This document shows, piece after piece, positions 19,974 to 30,311 of a DNA stretch of 64,000 nt. The stretch is from the NCBI GenBank assembly GCA_018700895.1, contig JABIUV010000052.1:56491-120490 (forward strand), written 5' to 3'. The notes below the pieces were generated by a model that ran no database searches, was not told the DNA's origin, and saw only the letters and a list, made by a program, of their open reading frames with translations. The position numbers and the translations under genes are program-made. This DNA is from Bacteroidota bacterium (GTDB lineage Bacteria > Bacteroidota > Bacteroidia > NS11-12g > UBA9320). Positions within the stretch are counted from its first letter, which is position 1. Every line of letters starts with the position of its first letter.

Positions 19974-22382
19974 ATGCTGAGCAAAGACGATTTTACACAA
20001 TATAAACATCAATCCTTTTTTCTTAAACTGAAGGAATTAGCAGCCAATCAGGGCCCTAATCCGTTTGAGTTTAAGATGGTTTTCTTTGGAGGTACAGGAG
20101 CAGTAGGTGGACAAGCCGTAATAGAAGTGCTACAGAGTTTTGTGTATATGAAAAACGCGAGCGTTACGGCACCCAATTCCATACCTCAACTCATTATTAC
20201 GGGCATCAACAAGCCACAGATAGAGCAATTTTGCAGCAAGCTTTTTCAAATATTTGGGAGACAAACCTTTGAGAAAATAGCCGAAGAAGGAGATTCTTCC
20301 ATACTCTTATTTGATAGTTTCGTTGAGCTCCATTTCAAAACACTGATGGCCGTGCCTCAGTTTCAGGCAGACTTGAACAAAGAGCTTGACCAACTTAGTG
20401 ATAAACAAGCCAAGATAGACTACCTCATAGCCGAAGCCAGCAAAACAACTTCTCCCTTTGAAGCATTCATAAAAGAAATAAAAACGGAGCTGAACATTGG
20501 TGAAAGCGAGAAACTACGTGCCGTATTTAGCGGTATTCCCGTACCAAGTGTAGCTACCTATCACTTTGAAAACATTGACCGACTCTTAGATGAACACGGA
20601 CTAAGTGACGGCGACACCGAAAAAAGTATCGAACGCAGCATCAAAAGAGAAATCCTAAAAGGACTTGCCGAAGATTTTGGCGATATCAAAAAATATCACG
20701 CAGAAGAGGTACTTATGGCTCACACGACTTCGGTAGGTGGAATGTACCAAATCATAAACGGCGAGCCTGTAATCAAACTGGGTTACGCTCACTCTTCACT
20801 TGGCGACTTGTTAAAAGAAAAGCAGTATTACGCCAACGTGTTGACCATACAATATTCTAACTTCAAACTTAAAAGCTTGGTGACGGCCAGTGCTATTGGC
20901 ATAGACTATATATACCAAAGCAGCACCCTACCACTAAGTAGTGGCGTGAGCAGAAAATTTAGACACGCTGCAGAACACAACTTATTGCCTTTTGATATCA
21001 AAATATCGCAAGACAAAAAAGGAGAACGATTACTCAATAAGATATTCCCTGCCCTACCCGTAGCTACTAATCATCCAGTACTAGACACCAACGGCAAACC
21101 ATCAGAAAAAGCTCTATTCAACTTTGGTAATGAAAAAGAAAATATCCCGAGTCTGAATGTGAACTATGCTCTCCGCAGTGGGGAAAACGGTCTTTTTTCG
21201 CTAGATAATGCCTATGCCCTTTATCTCAATATGAAAATAGCCTCGCAAGAGGAACTAGCACACGTATTGGTAAGCAACGCATTACTGGGAGACGATGAGC
21301 AAAAACCTTGGTTTGACAAACACGGAATATGCTACTACACACAAACGGATAACAGTAGTCTCATTTTTGCTTTGCTCAATAATCGTAAGGAGTTTCGCCG
21401 TTACCAAACGAGTGCATTCACCACCAAGGCGTTTCAAGAATTGGGAAGCAGTAAGCACCAAGCCGAGCTACATACCCACGGCCTGATGATGCTAGTTCAC
21501 AAGCTCAAACATCTGAATCCTAAGGTAGTAAGCCAAAACGTAACCAGTAAGTACAAGGAAGCTGAGGTAAAAGATTTTGTAGACCAAAATACTCCAAAAC
21601 TATTGCTAGAGGACGTAGTGGAATACGGTAAGGATATAACCACATTTGCTCAGCACTTCACCGATTTATTCAACATAAACTCGGTAGAGGATATGGCACG
21701 ATATACAGGTTTCAAAGGTGAGCTCAAAGGATTCATCAAGACTTTTTACAATGGACTACACTCAGCCGTATCCCAAACGGTACGAGCTATCACCTCTCTG
21801 GGCACTCCTATCATTTACAAGAATGCCGAAGGTAAAGATGAGATTCTCACGGGACCCTACTTTGCCCCATTAGACCTTGTGCTTACGGCTAATTACACTT
21901 TGCTAGAGGCCATCGACAAAATAAGCGAAGAACATCGCCTGGACAGAGACGATTTTATCAATTGGTTGGTGTGCAATAATGGTTTTGTAGACCTAAGACC
22001 AAATGCTACGCTCAATACCGCCAAAACGTATATGGGTGGACTGACTGACCGAATCACAACACTTACAGGCGAGGTCGCATTCCGCAAGGCGATAAATACA
22101 CTGAAACAAAAAAATGCTCGTAATACCGACGAGAACTACCACTTCAATACAAGTGGTCTGTTAGCGTACTGTGGTCGATTAACTGGACTGTTTGAGCAGT
22201 TGCGGGAATTTGACCTAAGCCTAGGAACCTATAACGGCTGGAAAGCCTTATTCCCTATAGATGGCAATGAGAATCATATCCTCATCCCCGGATTGGTAGA
22301 GGCTATGCGTCATTACTCAGAAGGTCTTGGCAAAATAACAGGAACGGAGTTCTTGTACCCACGGTATGGGTATTATGGGTAA
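19974..22382 (+). CDS. Uncharacterised 802-aa protein with N-terminal glycine-rich FFGGTGAVGGQAV (Rossmann-like) motif
   Basis: Long ORF, TATTTTTG -7 box at 19938-19945. Confidence 0.75.
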   Translation: MLSKDDFTQYKHQSFFLKLKELAANQGPNPFEFKMVFFGGTGAVGGQAVIEVLQSFVYMKNASVTAPNSIPQLIITGINKPQIEQFCSKLFQIFGRQTFEKIAEEGDSSILLFDSFVELHFKTLMAVPQFQADLNKELDQLSDKQAKIDYLIAEASKTTSPFEAFIKEIKTELNIGESEKLRAVFSGIPVPSVATYHFENIDRLLDEHGLSDGDTEKSIERSIKREILKGLAEDFGDIKKYHAEEVLMAHTTSVGGMYQIINGEPVIKLGYAHSSLGDLLKEKQYYANVLTIQYSNFKLKSLVTASAIGIDYIYQSSTLPLSSGVSRKFRHAAEHNLLPFDIKISQDKKGERLLNKIFPALPVATNHPVLDTNGKPSEKALFNFGNEKENIPSLNVNYALRSGENGLFSLDNAYALYLNMKIASQEELAHVLVSNALLGDDEQKPWFDKHGICYYTQTDNSSLIFALLNNRKEFRRYQTSAFTTKAFQELGSSKHQAELHTHGLMMLVHKLKHLNPKVVSQNVTSKYKEAEVKDFVDQNTPKLLLEDVVEYGKDITTFAQHFTDLFNINSVEDMARYTGFKGELKGFIKTFYNGLHSAVSQTVRAITSLGTPIIYKNAEGKDEILTGPYFAPLDLVLTANYTLLEAIDKISEEHRLDRDDFINWLVCNNGFVDLRPNATLNTAKTYMGGLTDRITTLTGEVAFRKAINTLKQKNARNTDENYHFNTSGLLAYCGRLTGLFEQLREFDLSLGTYNGWKALFPIDGNENHILIPGLVEAMRHYSEGLGKITGTEFLYPRYGYYG

Positions 22383-22406
22383 ATTATAGCACGATACATC
22401 CTAGTT

Positions 22407-23068
22407 CTAACTTATCCAAAGCGGATACGTTAAAACGAGCCTCCAAACACCATTGCGGTTTTTGAATACCAGTATCTCTCCACTTCCCAGTAAGAGCCCT
22501 CCTTGACCCGAGTGCTCAATAACAACCGTCTTTTTGTCTTCACTAAACACTGGAATAGAAAACTCATGAAGTCCTCCATTCCCGCAAAACTCTCGAAAAG
22601 CTGTCCAATAATCAAGTGTATCATTCTTCTGTATTTTGTAGAGTTCTTTAGGTGTAAGACACCATGCACGTGGCAAAAGTGACTGATCCCATAGCTTCAA
22701 GGTTACTCCCAACTGCTTTTCATATAACTTTTCTCTTCTATCGTCAGCACAGAAGGAGCCGCTTCTACGAAGAATCGTTCTAAGGCTGAGCTGTGTTTCA
22801 ATGAAAAACACTTCAATTTGGTAAACAACCGCAGATTATCTTCAATGGATTCTTCTGCAAATAGGCATTCATTCATAAAGTTATAAATGTGTTCACCGCA
22901 CACCACCTCATTATGCTCTATCAAATCTACATATTCATACGCGACACTCCGTTTCCAAAACCCATCATAACCATAAAAGTAAACACCAAGAAATATTACA
23001 AGTACGACACCTAACCCCACAGTGTAAAGCGATGGCATCCCAAGTTGATTTATCTTTCTTCGTCGCAT
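22407..23068 (-). pseudogene. Possible frameshifted membrane-anchored protein (two overlapping ORFs 22703-23068 and 22407-22811)
   Basis: N-terminal ORF with TM helix ends in ...EEKSYMKSSWE*; continuation ...REKLYEKQLGVTLKLWDQ in the next frame. Confidence 0.5.
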
Positions 23069-23211
23069 AATATGCAGTTCCTTAACATCATACGCTTGGT
23101 AAGTTTAGAATATTATGTCAGCCGCTTACTAGTTTACGAAGAGACCTTTTCGCTTAATGAAATCACCTATGGAGGGAAGCTTTACCACACAAGTAGCAAA
23201 ATCCAGTAACC

Positions 23212-23240
23212 AAAAAAAATCCGCTTTCGCGGATTCTTTT
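23212..23240 (-). terminator. Rho-independent terminator of the dcw cluster/ftsZ
   Basis: Minus strand AATCCGC-GAAA-GCGGATT followed by a run of T. Confidence 0.85.
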
Positions 23241-23318
23241 TACATTTATTATATCTAGGCACTACCCATGATGCCGTTGTAGGAACTGGCGTGGATTGTC
23301 CTTGTAGGCATATTACAT

Positions 23319-24692
23319 CTAATCTACATTATCGTGTAAAAAAGAATTGTTGGTACGCAATTCTGGTTTTTTCTCAGGTTCTTCTATCAGACTTGTGCGG
23401 CTAATAGTGGTCTCCGAAGAATGTGTCACCTCGTCTAAATGTACGCCTTTGCGTTTGTAAGCGGGTACATTTTCGAGCATTTCTTGTCCATTCTCTTTGT
23501 TGGCAGTATCGTTCAAGTCTTTGAGGTACTTCATACGTTGCGTCATCTCCTCTACCTTGCGATTAGCGGCAGCTATCTCTGCTGCATCTCCCTCTCCTAT
23601 CTGGTCGAAGATGGTTGTTTGCTTGTTTGCCTCTGCTTCTTCAGCCGTTGGCTCACTATTTACACTCAAAGCACCAAGGTCAAACTCTACTTCTTCGTTT
23701 ACCTCAAAGTTGGTTTTATACTTATTCTCTGCTCTATTAAACCCCGTAGCAATTACGGTAACACTTATTCCTCTACCCAAGCTATCATCGTAGCACAGAC
23801 CACATTTCAGCGTAGCATCTCTACCTGCTTCGTTTTGCAAGTATTCATTGATTTGAGCGTACTCATCCATCGTAGCTTCTTCTTCTCCGTAAGAGATATT
23901 CACCAATAAATCGCTCGCACCGTTTATCTTGTTATCATCCAATAACGGCGAGTTAAGAGCTTGATTTACAGCACGCATAGCACGGTCATCGCCTTCGCTT
24001 AGCCCCATACCCATTATAGATACACCACTATCGCTCATAGCTGTTTTCACGTCTTCAAAATCCACGTTTATACTTCCTGCTATGGTGATAATCTCTGCAA
24101 TACCTTTGGCTGCGGTAGTGAGTACATTATCCGCGTAGCCAAAAGCCTTGCTTATAGCTAGGTTACCGTATATTTCTTTTATTCTATCGTTAGATATCAC
24201 AAGCAGTGAATCTACACTCTCGCGTATTTCCTCTACTCCGTGAAAAGCAGCATCACATCTGCGTCCACCCTCAAAGGTGAAAGGGGTAGTGACAATACCC
24301 ACGGTGAGTATGCCCATATCTTTGGCCGCTTTGGCTATAACAGGAGCTGCACCAGTACCGGTACCACCACCCATTCCAGCCGTGATAAATACCATTTGGG
24401 TATTCACACCAAGTGACTCTATGATGTCTTTCATATTCTCCTCGGCAGCCTTACGACCTACCTCCGGATTAGAACCTGCTCCTCTCCCTTCGGTGAGTGC
24501 ATTTCCTATTTGAATCTTATTAGGTATAGGACTACTTTCTAATGCTTGTGCATCTGTATTACAAATGAAAAAGTCAACCCCCTTTATACCTTCACGGTAC
24601 ATATGATTTACGGCGTTTCCACCGCCGCCTCCTACACCTATTACTTTGATGATAGAAGACTTGTCTTTAGGTAATTCTACTGTGAAACTCAT
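23319..24692 (-). CDS. ftsZ: Cell division protein FtsZ
   Basis: GGGGNAVNHM, GGGTGTGAAPVIA. Confidence 0.98.
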   Translation of the reverse strand: MSFTVELPKDKSSIIKVIGVGGGGGNAVNHMYREGIKGVDFFICNTDAQALESSPIPNKIQIGNALTEGRGAGSNPEVGRKAAEENMKDIIESLGVNTQMVFITAGMGGGTGTGAAPVIAKAAKDMGILTVGIVTTPFTFEGGRRCDAAFHGVEEIRESVDSLLVISNDRIKEIYGNLAISKAFGYADNVLTTAAKGIAEIITIAGSINVDFEDVKTAMSDSGVSIMGMGLSEGDDRAMRAVNQALNSPLLDDNKINGASDLLVNISYGEEEATMDEYAQINEYLQNEAGRDATLKCGLCYDDSLGRGISVTVIATGFNRAENKYKTNFEVNEEVEFDLGALSVNSEPTAEEAEANKQTTIFDQIGEGDAAEIAAANRKVEEMTQRMKYLKDLNDTANKENGQEMLENVPAYKRKGVHLDEVTHSSETTISRTSLIEEPEKKPELRTNNSFLHDNVD

Positions 24693-24703
24693 TGTTGCTT
24701 ATT

Positions 24704-25993
24704 CTATTTGTAATCGGTTATATCGTCTACCTCGTCTTTCAGCCAATCCTTAAAACGGTCTAATATGGCTGTTTTCTTTTTCTGTTCTCTAGGGTTATCT
24801 CCTGATGTATTTATGGCACCTCCGACCATACGCTCTTCTGCCAAGCCTCTCAGTACAAGCCCAACACTCGTAGCGTATATCGGACTTTTCACCTCTTCTA
24901 CCATTCCTTTAGCCAAATGCTCGTTAGGGTAACCAATACGAGCGTCTAATCCTGTTACAAACTCTGCCAACTGAGCTATGTGTTTCAATTGAGACCCCCC
25001 ACCTGTAAGTACAATACCTCCAGCCAGTTTTTTCTCCATATTGCTCGCTTTTATCTCATAATAGACTAACTCCATAATCTCTTCTATACGAGCTTGTATG
25101 ATCTTACTCAGATTGCGAACCGATATTTCTTTGGCTTCTCTACCGCGAATACCCGGTATGCTTATAATCTCGTCTTCGTCTAATTCATTGGCCAATGCAC
25201 TCCCAAATTTCACCTTGAGCAACTCGGCATGAGCCTTCATCACGTAGCATCCTTCTTTTATGTCCTCTGTTATTATGTTACCACCGTATGGTATGATTGC
25301 CGTATGACGGATGATATTTTCGTGGAAAATCGCAACGTCCGTAGTGCCACCACCTATATCTACCAATACCACACCTGCTTCTAGCTCCTCGGGGCTTAGT
25401 ACTGCTTCTGCTGATGCCAAAGGCTCCAAAGCAATTTCTGATGCTTTTAAACCTGATTTCTCTATACACTTATATACATTTTTAGCCGCCGAAATCTGAC
25501 CAGTGATAATATGAAAATTACCTTCTAGCTTCACTCCTGCCATACCTACTGGATCTACTATTCCCGGCTCATCATCTACCGTATAGTCCTGTGGCAAAAC
25601 GTGTATTATTCTGTCCCCCGGCTTCACAGCTAGTTTGAACATATCATTTTCTAATTTTTTGAGGTCTTCTGTACTTATCTCAGACTCACCGTCATTGCGG
25701 ATAATCATACCGCGATGTTGCAAACTATTGATATGTGCCCCTGCGATACCCACCTGTACTCGATTAATATCAACGTTACTTTTTTCAGACGCCTCTTTTA
25801 TCGCCTCTTGAATAGCGGCTACCGTTTTGTCAATGTTAGAAACCACACCACGAGTTACACCTCCGTGAGAAGCCACCTTTCCCATACCGAGTATATCTAC
25901 TTTCCCGTATTGGTTAACTCTACCCACTATTACGCACACTTTGGTAGTACCTATATCTAGTCCTACTATTATTTTTTCTTGTGTTTCAGCCAT
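24704..25993 (-). CDS. ftsA: Cell division protein FtsA
   Basis: GLDIGTTKVCVIVG, VDIGGGTTDVAIF, GGIVLTGGGSQL. Confidence 0.97.
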   Translation of the reverse strand: MAETQEKIIVGLDIGTTKVCVIVGRVNQYGKVDILGMGKVASHGGVTRGVVSNIDKTVAAIQEAIKEASEKSNVDINRVQVGIAGAHINSLQHRGMIIRNDGESEISTEDLKKLENDMFKLAVKPGDRIIHVLPQDYTVDDEPGIVDPVGMAGVKLEGNFHIITGQISAAKNVYKCIEKSGLKASEIALEPLASAEAVLSPEELEAGVVLVDIGGGTTDVAIFHENIIRHTAIIPYGGNIITEDIKEGCYVMKAHAELLKVKFGSALANELDEDEIISIPGIRGREAKEISVRNLSKIIQARIEEIMELVYYEIKASNMEKKLAGGIVLTGGGSQLKHIAQLAEFVTGLDARIGYPNEHLAKGMVEEVKSPIYATSVGLVLRGLAEERMVGGAINTSGDNPREQKKKTAILDRFKDWLKDEVDDITDYK

Positions 25994-25994
25994 T

Positions 25995-26729
25995 TTAATT
26001 ACAAACGATTTGGTCTTTATATTTCAAATTGATGGTTTTATACTTATCCCAACCTATATGGTTCAACCCCTCGGTATAAAAGTCGATAAGCTTTTCAAAC
26101 TTCTGTTCTATTCGCTCCGTATCTCCTATGATGATGCGTTGATTTTGCAGTTTTGGGATAATTACAAGATCATCTTTGGTATCCACAAATATCTGTTCTG
26201 TAAGGGCTTCCATAAATGGGTTTTCATGCACATAGGTGGATAGTGTGTATACTTTCCTAATCATAGCGTTTGTTAAACGGCCATTTGCTATCGGCACACG
26301 AGCTACATCCGTACCAATTACGGGTATCTTGGTATAATCATCGGCCAAGTAAAACTGCTCGCCATTGCTATGAATTATACGTACTAGTGGAATACGTTGT
26401 TCTACTTCTATTCTCAGCTCTCCACGTAGGTCAAAACTCACCTCTGCGTTTTTTACCGCCGGCATCGTTTCTAGTCTTCGCTCTATATCTGGTAAATCCA
26501 AGTTTTGCTGCGAAGTGCCTGACAGGCCTCCACTATACCACTCACTTATTTTGTCGAGTACTAGTCGCTGTGTTACCAGTTGCTTTTGTAATGGAGCATC
26601 TATCTCTATGGTTATCTTATTGCAGATTTGGTTTGCCTGTTGCCTTTTGAGCACAATGAGAAGTACCACAAGCAAGACTAGCCCTAGCACGTAACTTGTT
26701 TTGCGTGTGTACGTGTTCCACTTACTCAC
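25995..26729 (-). CDS. ftsQ: Cell division protein FtsQ/DivIB-like
   Basis: Single TM, POTRA-like segment, position between murC and ftsA. Confidence 0.85.
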   Translation of the reverse strand: MSKWNTYTRKTSYVLGLVLLVVLLIVLKRQQANQICNKITIEIDAPLQKQLVTQRLVLDKISEWYSGGLSGTSQQNLDLPDIERRLETMPAVKNAEVSFDLRGELRIEVEQRIPLVRIIHSNGEQFYLADDYTKIPVIGTDVARVPIANGRLTNAMIRKVYTLSTYVHENPFMEALTEQIFVDTKDDLVIIPKLQNQRIIIGDTERIEQKFEKLIDFYTEGLNHIGWDKYKTINLKYKDQIVCN

Positions 26730-28092
26730 TGTAGTAGGCTTTTATGGGTTGTACTAATCTATCTATATCTCCAGCTCCAAGAGTGAGGAGCACTTCTACC
26801 TTACTATTTTCTAGATACTTCAATACGTGTTCTTTGTCCAAGCATTGGGCATTTGTCAAGGTCACTTGCTGCATTACCGCCTCGCTCGTTACTCCGGTAA
26901 TAGGGAGTTCTCTGGCAGGGTAAATGGGTAATAGCAACAACTCATCTACCTGCGAGAGTTCATGAGCAAACTCCTGCATAAAATCTTGTGTTCTACTAAA
27001 GAGATGGGGTTGAAATACTGCCGTTATTTTTCGGGTAGAGTAAAGTTCTTTTACGCTACAAATAATTGCTTTTAGTTCACTAGGATGATGGGCATAGTCG
27101 TCTATATACACCATATCTTCCCGATCTATCACATATTCAAATCGGCGTTTTATTCCTTTGAACTGAGCTAATCCGCTGCGTATAGCTGCTATACTTACTC
27201 CTGCTTTGAGGCACATAAGCGTTGCTCCTATCGCATTTTCTAGGTTATGATGTCCGGGAATGTTGAGGTACAAATCAGGAATTGCATCCTTTCCCACATT
27301 ATTGTTTATGCTAAAATGCGTTCCTTTCCCATCTTTTCGGGTGATGACCGCAAAATAATCCGCGGAGGTATCGGTAGCCGAATAGCTCACGCCTGCTATA
27401 TGTGCTGCGTGGCCTTTGGCATAAAAGCGATGAGACTCCTTACTCACTAATTGCGAGAACTCAACATATGATTTTTCTAAATCTTCTTTTTTGCCGTAAA
27501 TATCGAGGTGGTCGGCATCGGTACTGGTAATCACCGTATAGTCTGGACTCAAGTGTAAAAACGAATGGTCAAACTCATCGGCTTCTGTGATGCTAAGGTG
27601 TTCCTGTGCGTTTCCTTTTTGGTAAAAATAGTTGCTCCCTAGGTTGGTACTTATCCCTCCTAAAAATGCTGAAAACTGCTTTTCGGAATGTTGCAAGATA
27701 GTAGCTACAATGCTACTTGTTGTTGTTTTGCCATGTGTTCCCGCTACGCTCAGGTTTACCGTTTGCTTGGTAACAATGCCTAATACTTCAGCTCGCTTGG
27801 CGAGTGAGTAGCCTTCATTTTTAAAATAGTTTAGAAGCACATTATCACTTGGGATAGCGGGCGTGTACACCACCATAGTCCCTGTTTTGTGGGCAATATA
27901 TTCTTGACCAATTGCTTGTATATCATCCTCTAAAGAAACTGCGATACCTTCTTCCTGCAGCTTATCAGTAAGTGGACTCCGAGTCTTATCGTAACCCGCC
28001 ACTACATAATCTTGTGCGTGAAAATAACGAGCTAAGGCACTCATGCCTATGCCGCCTATCCCCAAAAAGTATATGTGTTTCTTATGTACCAA
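26722..28092 (-). CDS. murC: UDP-N-acetylmuramate--L-alanine ligase
   Basis: FLGIGGIGMSALA, GTHGKTTTSS, DDYAHHPSE. Confidence 0.97.
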   Translation of the reverse strand: MVHKKHIYFLGIGGIGMSALARYFHAQDYVVAGYDKTRSPLTDKLQEEGIAVSLEDDIQAIGQEYIAHKTGTMVVYTPAIPSDNVLLNYFKNEGYSLAKRAEVLGIVTKQTVNLSVAGTHGKTTTSSIVATILQHSEKQFSAFLGGISTNLGSNYFYQKGNAQEHLSITEADEFDHSFLHLSPDYTVITSTDADHLDIYGKKEDLEKSYVEFSQLVSKESHRFYAKGHAAHIAGVSYSATDTSADYFAVITRKDGKGTHFSINNNVGKDAIPDLYLNIPGHHNLENAIGATLMCLKAGVSIAAIRSGLAQFKGIKRRFEYVIDREDMVYIDDYAHHPSELKAIICSVKELYSTRKITAVFQPHLFSRTQDFMQEFAHELSQVDELLLLPIYPARELPITGVTSEAVMQQVTLTNAQCLDKEHVLKYLENSKVEVLLTLGAGDIDRLVQPIKAYYSE

Positions 28093-29170
28093 GGTCTCTT
28101 ATTATTTCATTTACGATGCGTTGAGCAGCATTGGGCAAGCCCAATGCTGCTATCTGTGATTGCAGTTGTTTCACGTGGCTTTCGTCCTTCATTAAATGGA
28201 CGGCCATATCACCAAGTTGTTCTTTGGCCTCTGAGTCTTTGCACAGTAAGGCAGCTTTTTTATCTACCAAACTCATTGCATTTTTCGTTTGGTGGTCCTC
28301 ACTCACAAAAGGAGAAGGTACGAATATGGTCGCCTTTCCGAGTGCCGAAAGCTCGGATACGGACATAGCTCCTGCTCTACTAATCACAACATCCGCTGCT
28401 TTGTATGCGAGATCCATACGTTTGATGAATGCAGTGCGTGTGCCCCACTCAAATATTCCAAACTCACCGTTATAATTTTTACCCGTTTGCCAAAGCAATT
28501 GAATTCCTGCATTGGCTAATTTTTCTAAATTGTGCTCCACGGCCTCATTGATAGTGCGAGCCCCAAGGCTACCACCTACTATGAGTACAGTTTTCTTTTG
28601 GTTAGCAAGAGAAAAATAGGTCAGTGCTTCTTGCTTGGTTGCTTCACTGCTTAGTATATCTTGACGAATAGGATTGCCCGTAATCACGATTTTATCCGCC
28701 GGGAAAAAGCGTTGCATATCGTCATACGCCACACAAATCTTGCGTGCTGCATTTTTCATCAGCTTGTTAGTAATACCCGGAAAAGAATTTTGCTCCTGCA
28801 AGTAAACAGGAACACCCATTTTACTCGCCACATAATTGAGCGGACCACTCGCATAGCCTCCCACTCCCACGGTAAAATCAGGTTTGAACTTTCGTATTAT
28901 CCTCCAAGACTTCCATAAGCTGGCAATTACCTTAAAAGGTAAGGACAGATTTTTGGGTGTAAGTCGTCGTTGTAAGCCACTGATCCATAATCCGTGAATG
29001 GTGTAACCCGCAGCAGGAACTTTTTCCATTTCCATTTTGCCTTTGGCCCCTACAAATTCAATTATACTATCCGGATATTGAGCCTTTATTTCATTTGCGA
29101 TAGCGATAGCCGGAAAAACATGTCCTCCCGTACCGCCGCCCGATATAAGTACACGATAACTAGCTGGCAT
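28082..29170 (-). CDS. murG: UDP-GlcNAc--undecaprenyl-PP-MurNAc-pentapeptide GlcNAc transferase
   Basis: ISGGGTGGHVFPAIA, GGYASGP, LIVGGSLGA; start re-assigned to 29170. Confidence 0.97.
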   Translation of the reverse strand: MPASYRVLISGGGTGGHVFPAIAIANEIKAQYPDSIIEFVGAKGKMEMEKVPAAGYTIHGLWISGLQRRLTPKNLSLPFKVIASLWKSWRIIRKFKPDFTVGVGGYASGPLNYVASKMGVPVYLQEQNSFPGITNKLMKNAARKICVAYDDMQRFFPADKIVITGNPIRQDILSSEATKQEALTYFSLANQKKTVLIVGGSLGARTINEAVEHNLEKLANAGIQLLWQTGKNYNGEFGIFEWGTRTAFIKRMDLAYKAADVVISRAGAMSVSELSALGKATIFVPSPFVSEDHQTKNAMSLVDKKAALLCKDSEAKEQLGDMAVHLMKDESHVKQLQSQIAALGLPNAAQRIVNEIIRDLGT

Positions 29171-30311
29171 TTTCTCTGTTGGGATAAATGGTTCTACTGG
29201 CACTTAGTATAATGCCAAATGCAATACTTACAAATAATATGGATGTACCTCCTCTACTTACAATGGGCAGAGCTAATCCTGTGACGGGTAGCACATTCAC
29301 GGCTACTCCCATATTTACCAATGCTTGCACCACAAGGCTAAACGCGAGACCTATAGCCAACAGTGCGGCCAATGAATTGTCTGACTGGAGCACCACACGA
29401 AACGCACGGTACAAAAGCAACATATACAATACGATAAGTGCAAGTCCACCAAAGATGCTTCCATATTCTTCTATGATAATGGCGTATATAAAATCAGCAA
29501 AGGGAGAAGGTAAAAAATCTTTTTGTCGGCTACGGCCGGGGCCTTTTCCTGTAAATCCTCCTCGTGCCACAGCTATTTGAGCCTGTTTACTCTGATAGTT
29601 TCCGCCATCGGCATCTTCGTTTGAGAAGGATTCTATCCTACTTTTCATCGTCGCTATACGCCCAAACTGAACGTCGGTACTCATCACATAGGCAAATGTG
29701 CTCCCTAGCACAAGCACTCCGATGCCCGCCAAAAGGCCTATTTGCTTGAGCGGTAATCGCCCCAAAAATAAGACCAACATACTTGTAAGAAAGAGTACTG
29801 CCGAGGTGCTAAAGTCTTCGGGAAAAATAAGCAGACACACTATGAGTATTATACCTAATATGGGAAGCAGCGTACGTTTGAAATCGTGCACCTCTCCTTG
29901 CCTGCGTGCCATAAATCGGGCGACATACGCTACCAAGGCTAACTTGGCAAAATCGGATGTTTGCACGGTAAGCCCTATTCCCGGCAACATTACCCAGCGG
30001 CGAGCATCATTTATCTCTACACCAAACACAAGCGTATAAATGAGTAGCGGCACGGCTAGCCAAAGCATTATTTGCGAAATGCGATAGAAATACTGAATAT
30101 CTATCATGTGCGTGAGCCACATCGTGAACAAACCAAAAATCAACAATGCAGAATGTTTCAGCAGATAATACTCCGTATCTCCTCCTCTATCTTGCCATGC
30201 CATTGCACCTGTGCTACTGTATACCGCCAATACGCCGTACACCGAAAGTGCAAATACTACGAACCAGATGTAGGGATCGCCTTTTAGATATTTCGCTAAA
30301 AAATCTCTCAC
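29160..30311 (-). CDS. ftsW: FtsW/RodA/SpoVE family lipid II polymerase
   Basis: Multi-TM; ARGGFTGKGPGRSRQKDFLPSPFADFIYAIIIEEYG; GGTS near C-terminus. Confidence 0.95.
   Translation of the reverse strand: MRDFLAKYLKGDPYIWFVVFALSVYGVLAVYSSTGAMAWQDRGGDTEYYLLKHSALLIFGLFTMWLTHMIDIQYFYRISQIMLWLAVPLLIYTLVFGVEINDARRWVMLPGIGLTVQTSDFAKLALVAYVARFMARRQGEVHDFKRTLLPILGIILIVCLLIFPEDFSTSAVLFLTSMLVLFLGRLPLKQIGLLAGIGVLVLGSTFAYVMSTDVQFGRIATMKSRIESFSNEDADGGNYQSKQAQIAVARGGFTGKGPGRSRQKDFLPSPFADFIYAIIIEEYGSIFGGLALIVLYMLLLYRAFRVVLQSDNSLAALLAIGLAFSLVVQALVNMGVAVNVLPVTGLALPIVSRGGTSILFVSIAFGIILSASRTIYPNRENAS

Noticed and set aside
23439-23909. Plus-strand ORF antisense to ftsZ, 156 aa
   Set aside because: Entirely inside ftsZ on the opposite strand, no family signal; typical shadow ORF
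28075-28368. Plus-strand ORFs antisense to murG/ftsW/murC
   Set aside because: Multiple short overlapping frames, no coding signatures; ORF-caller noise
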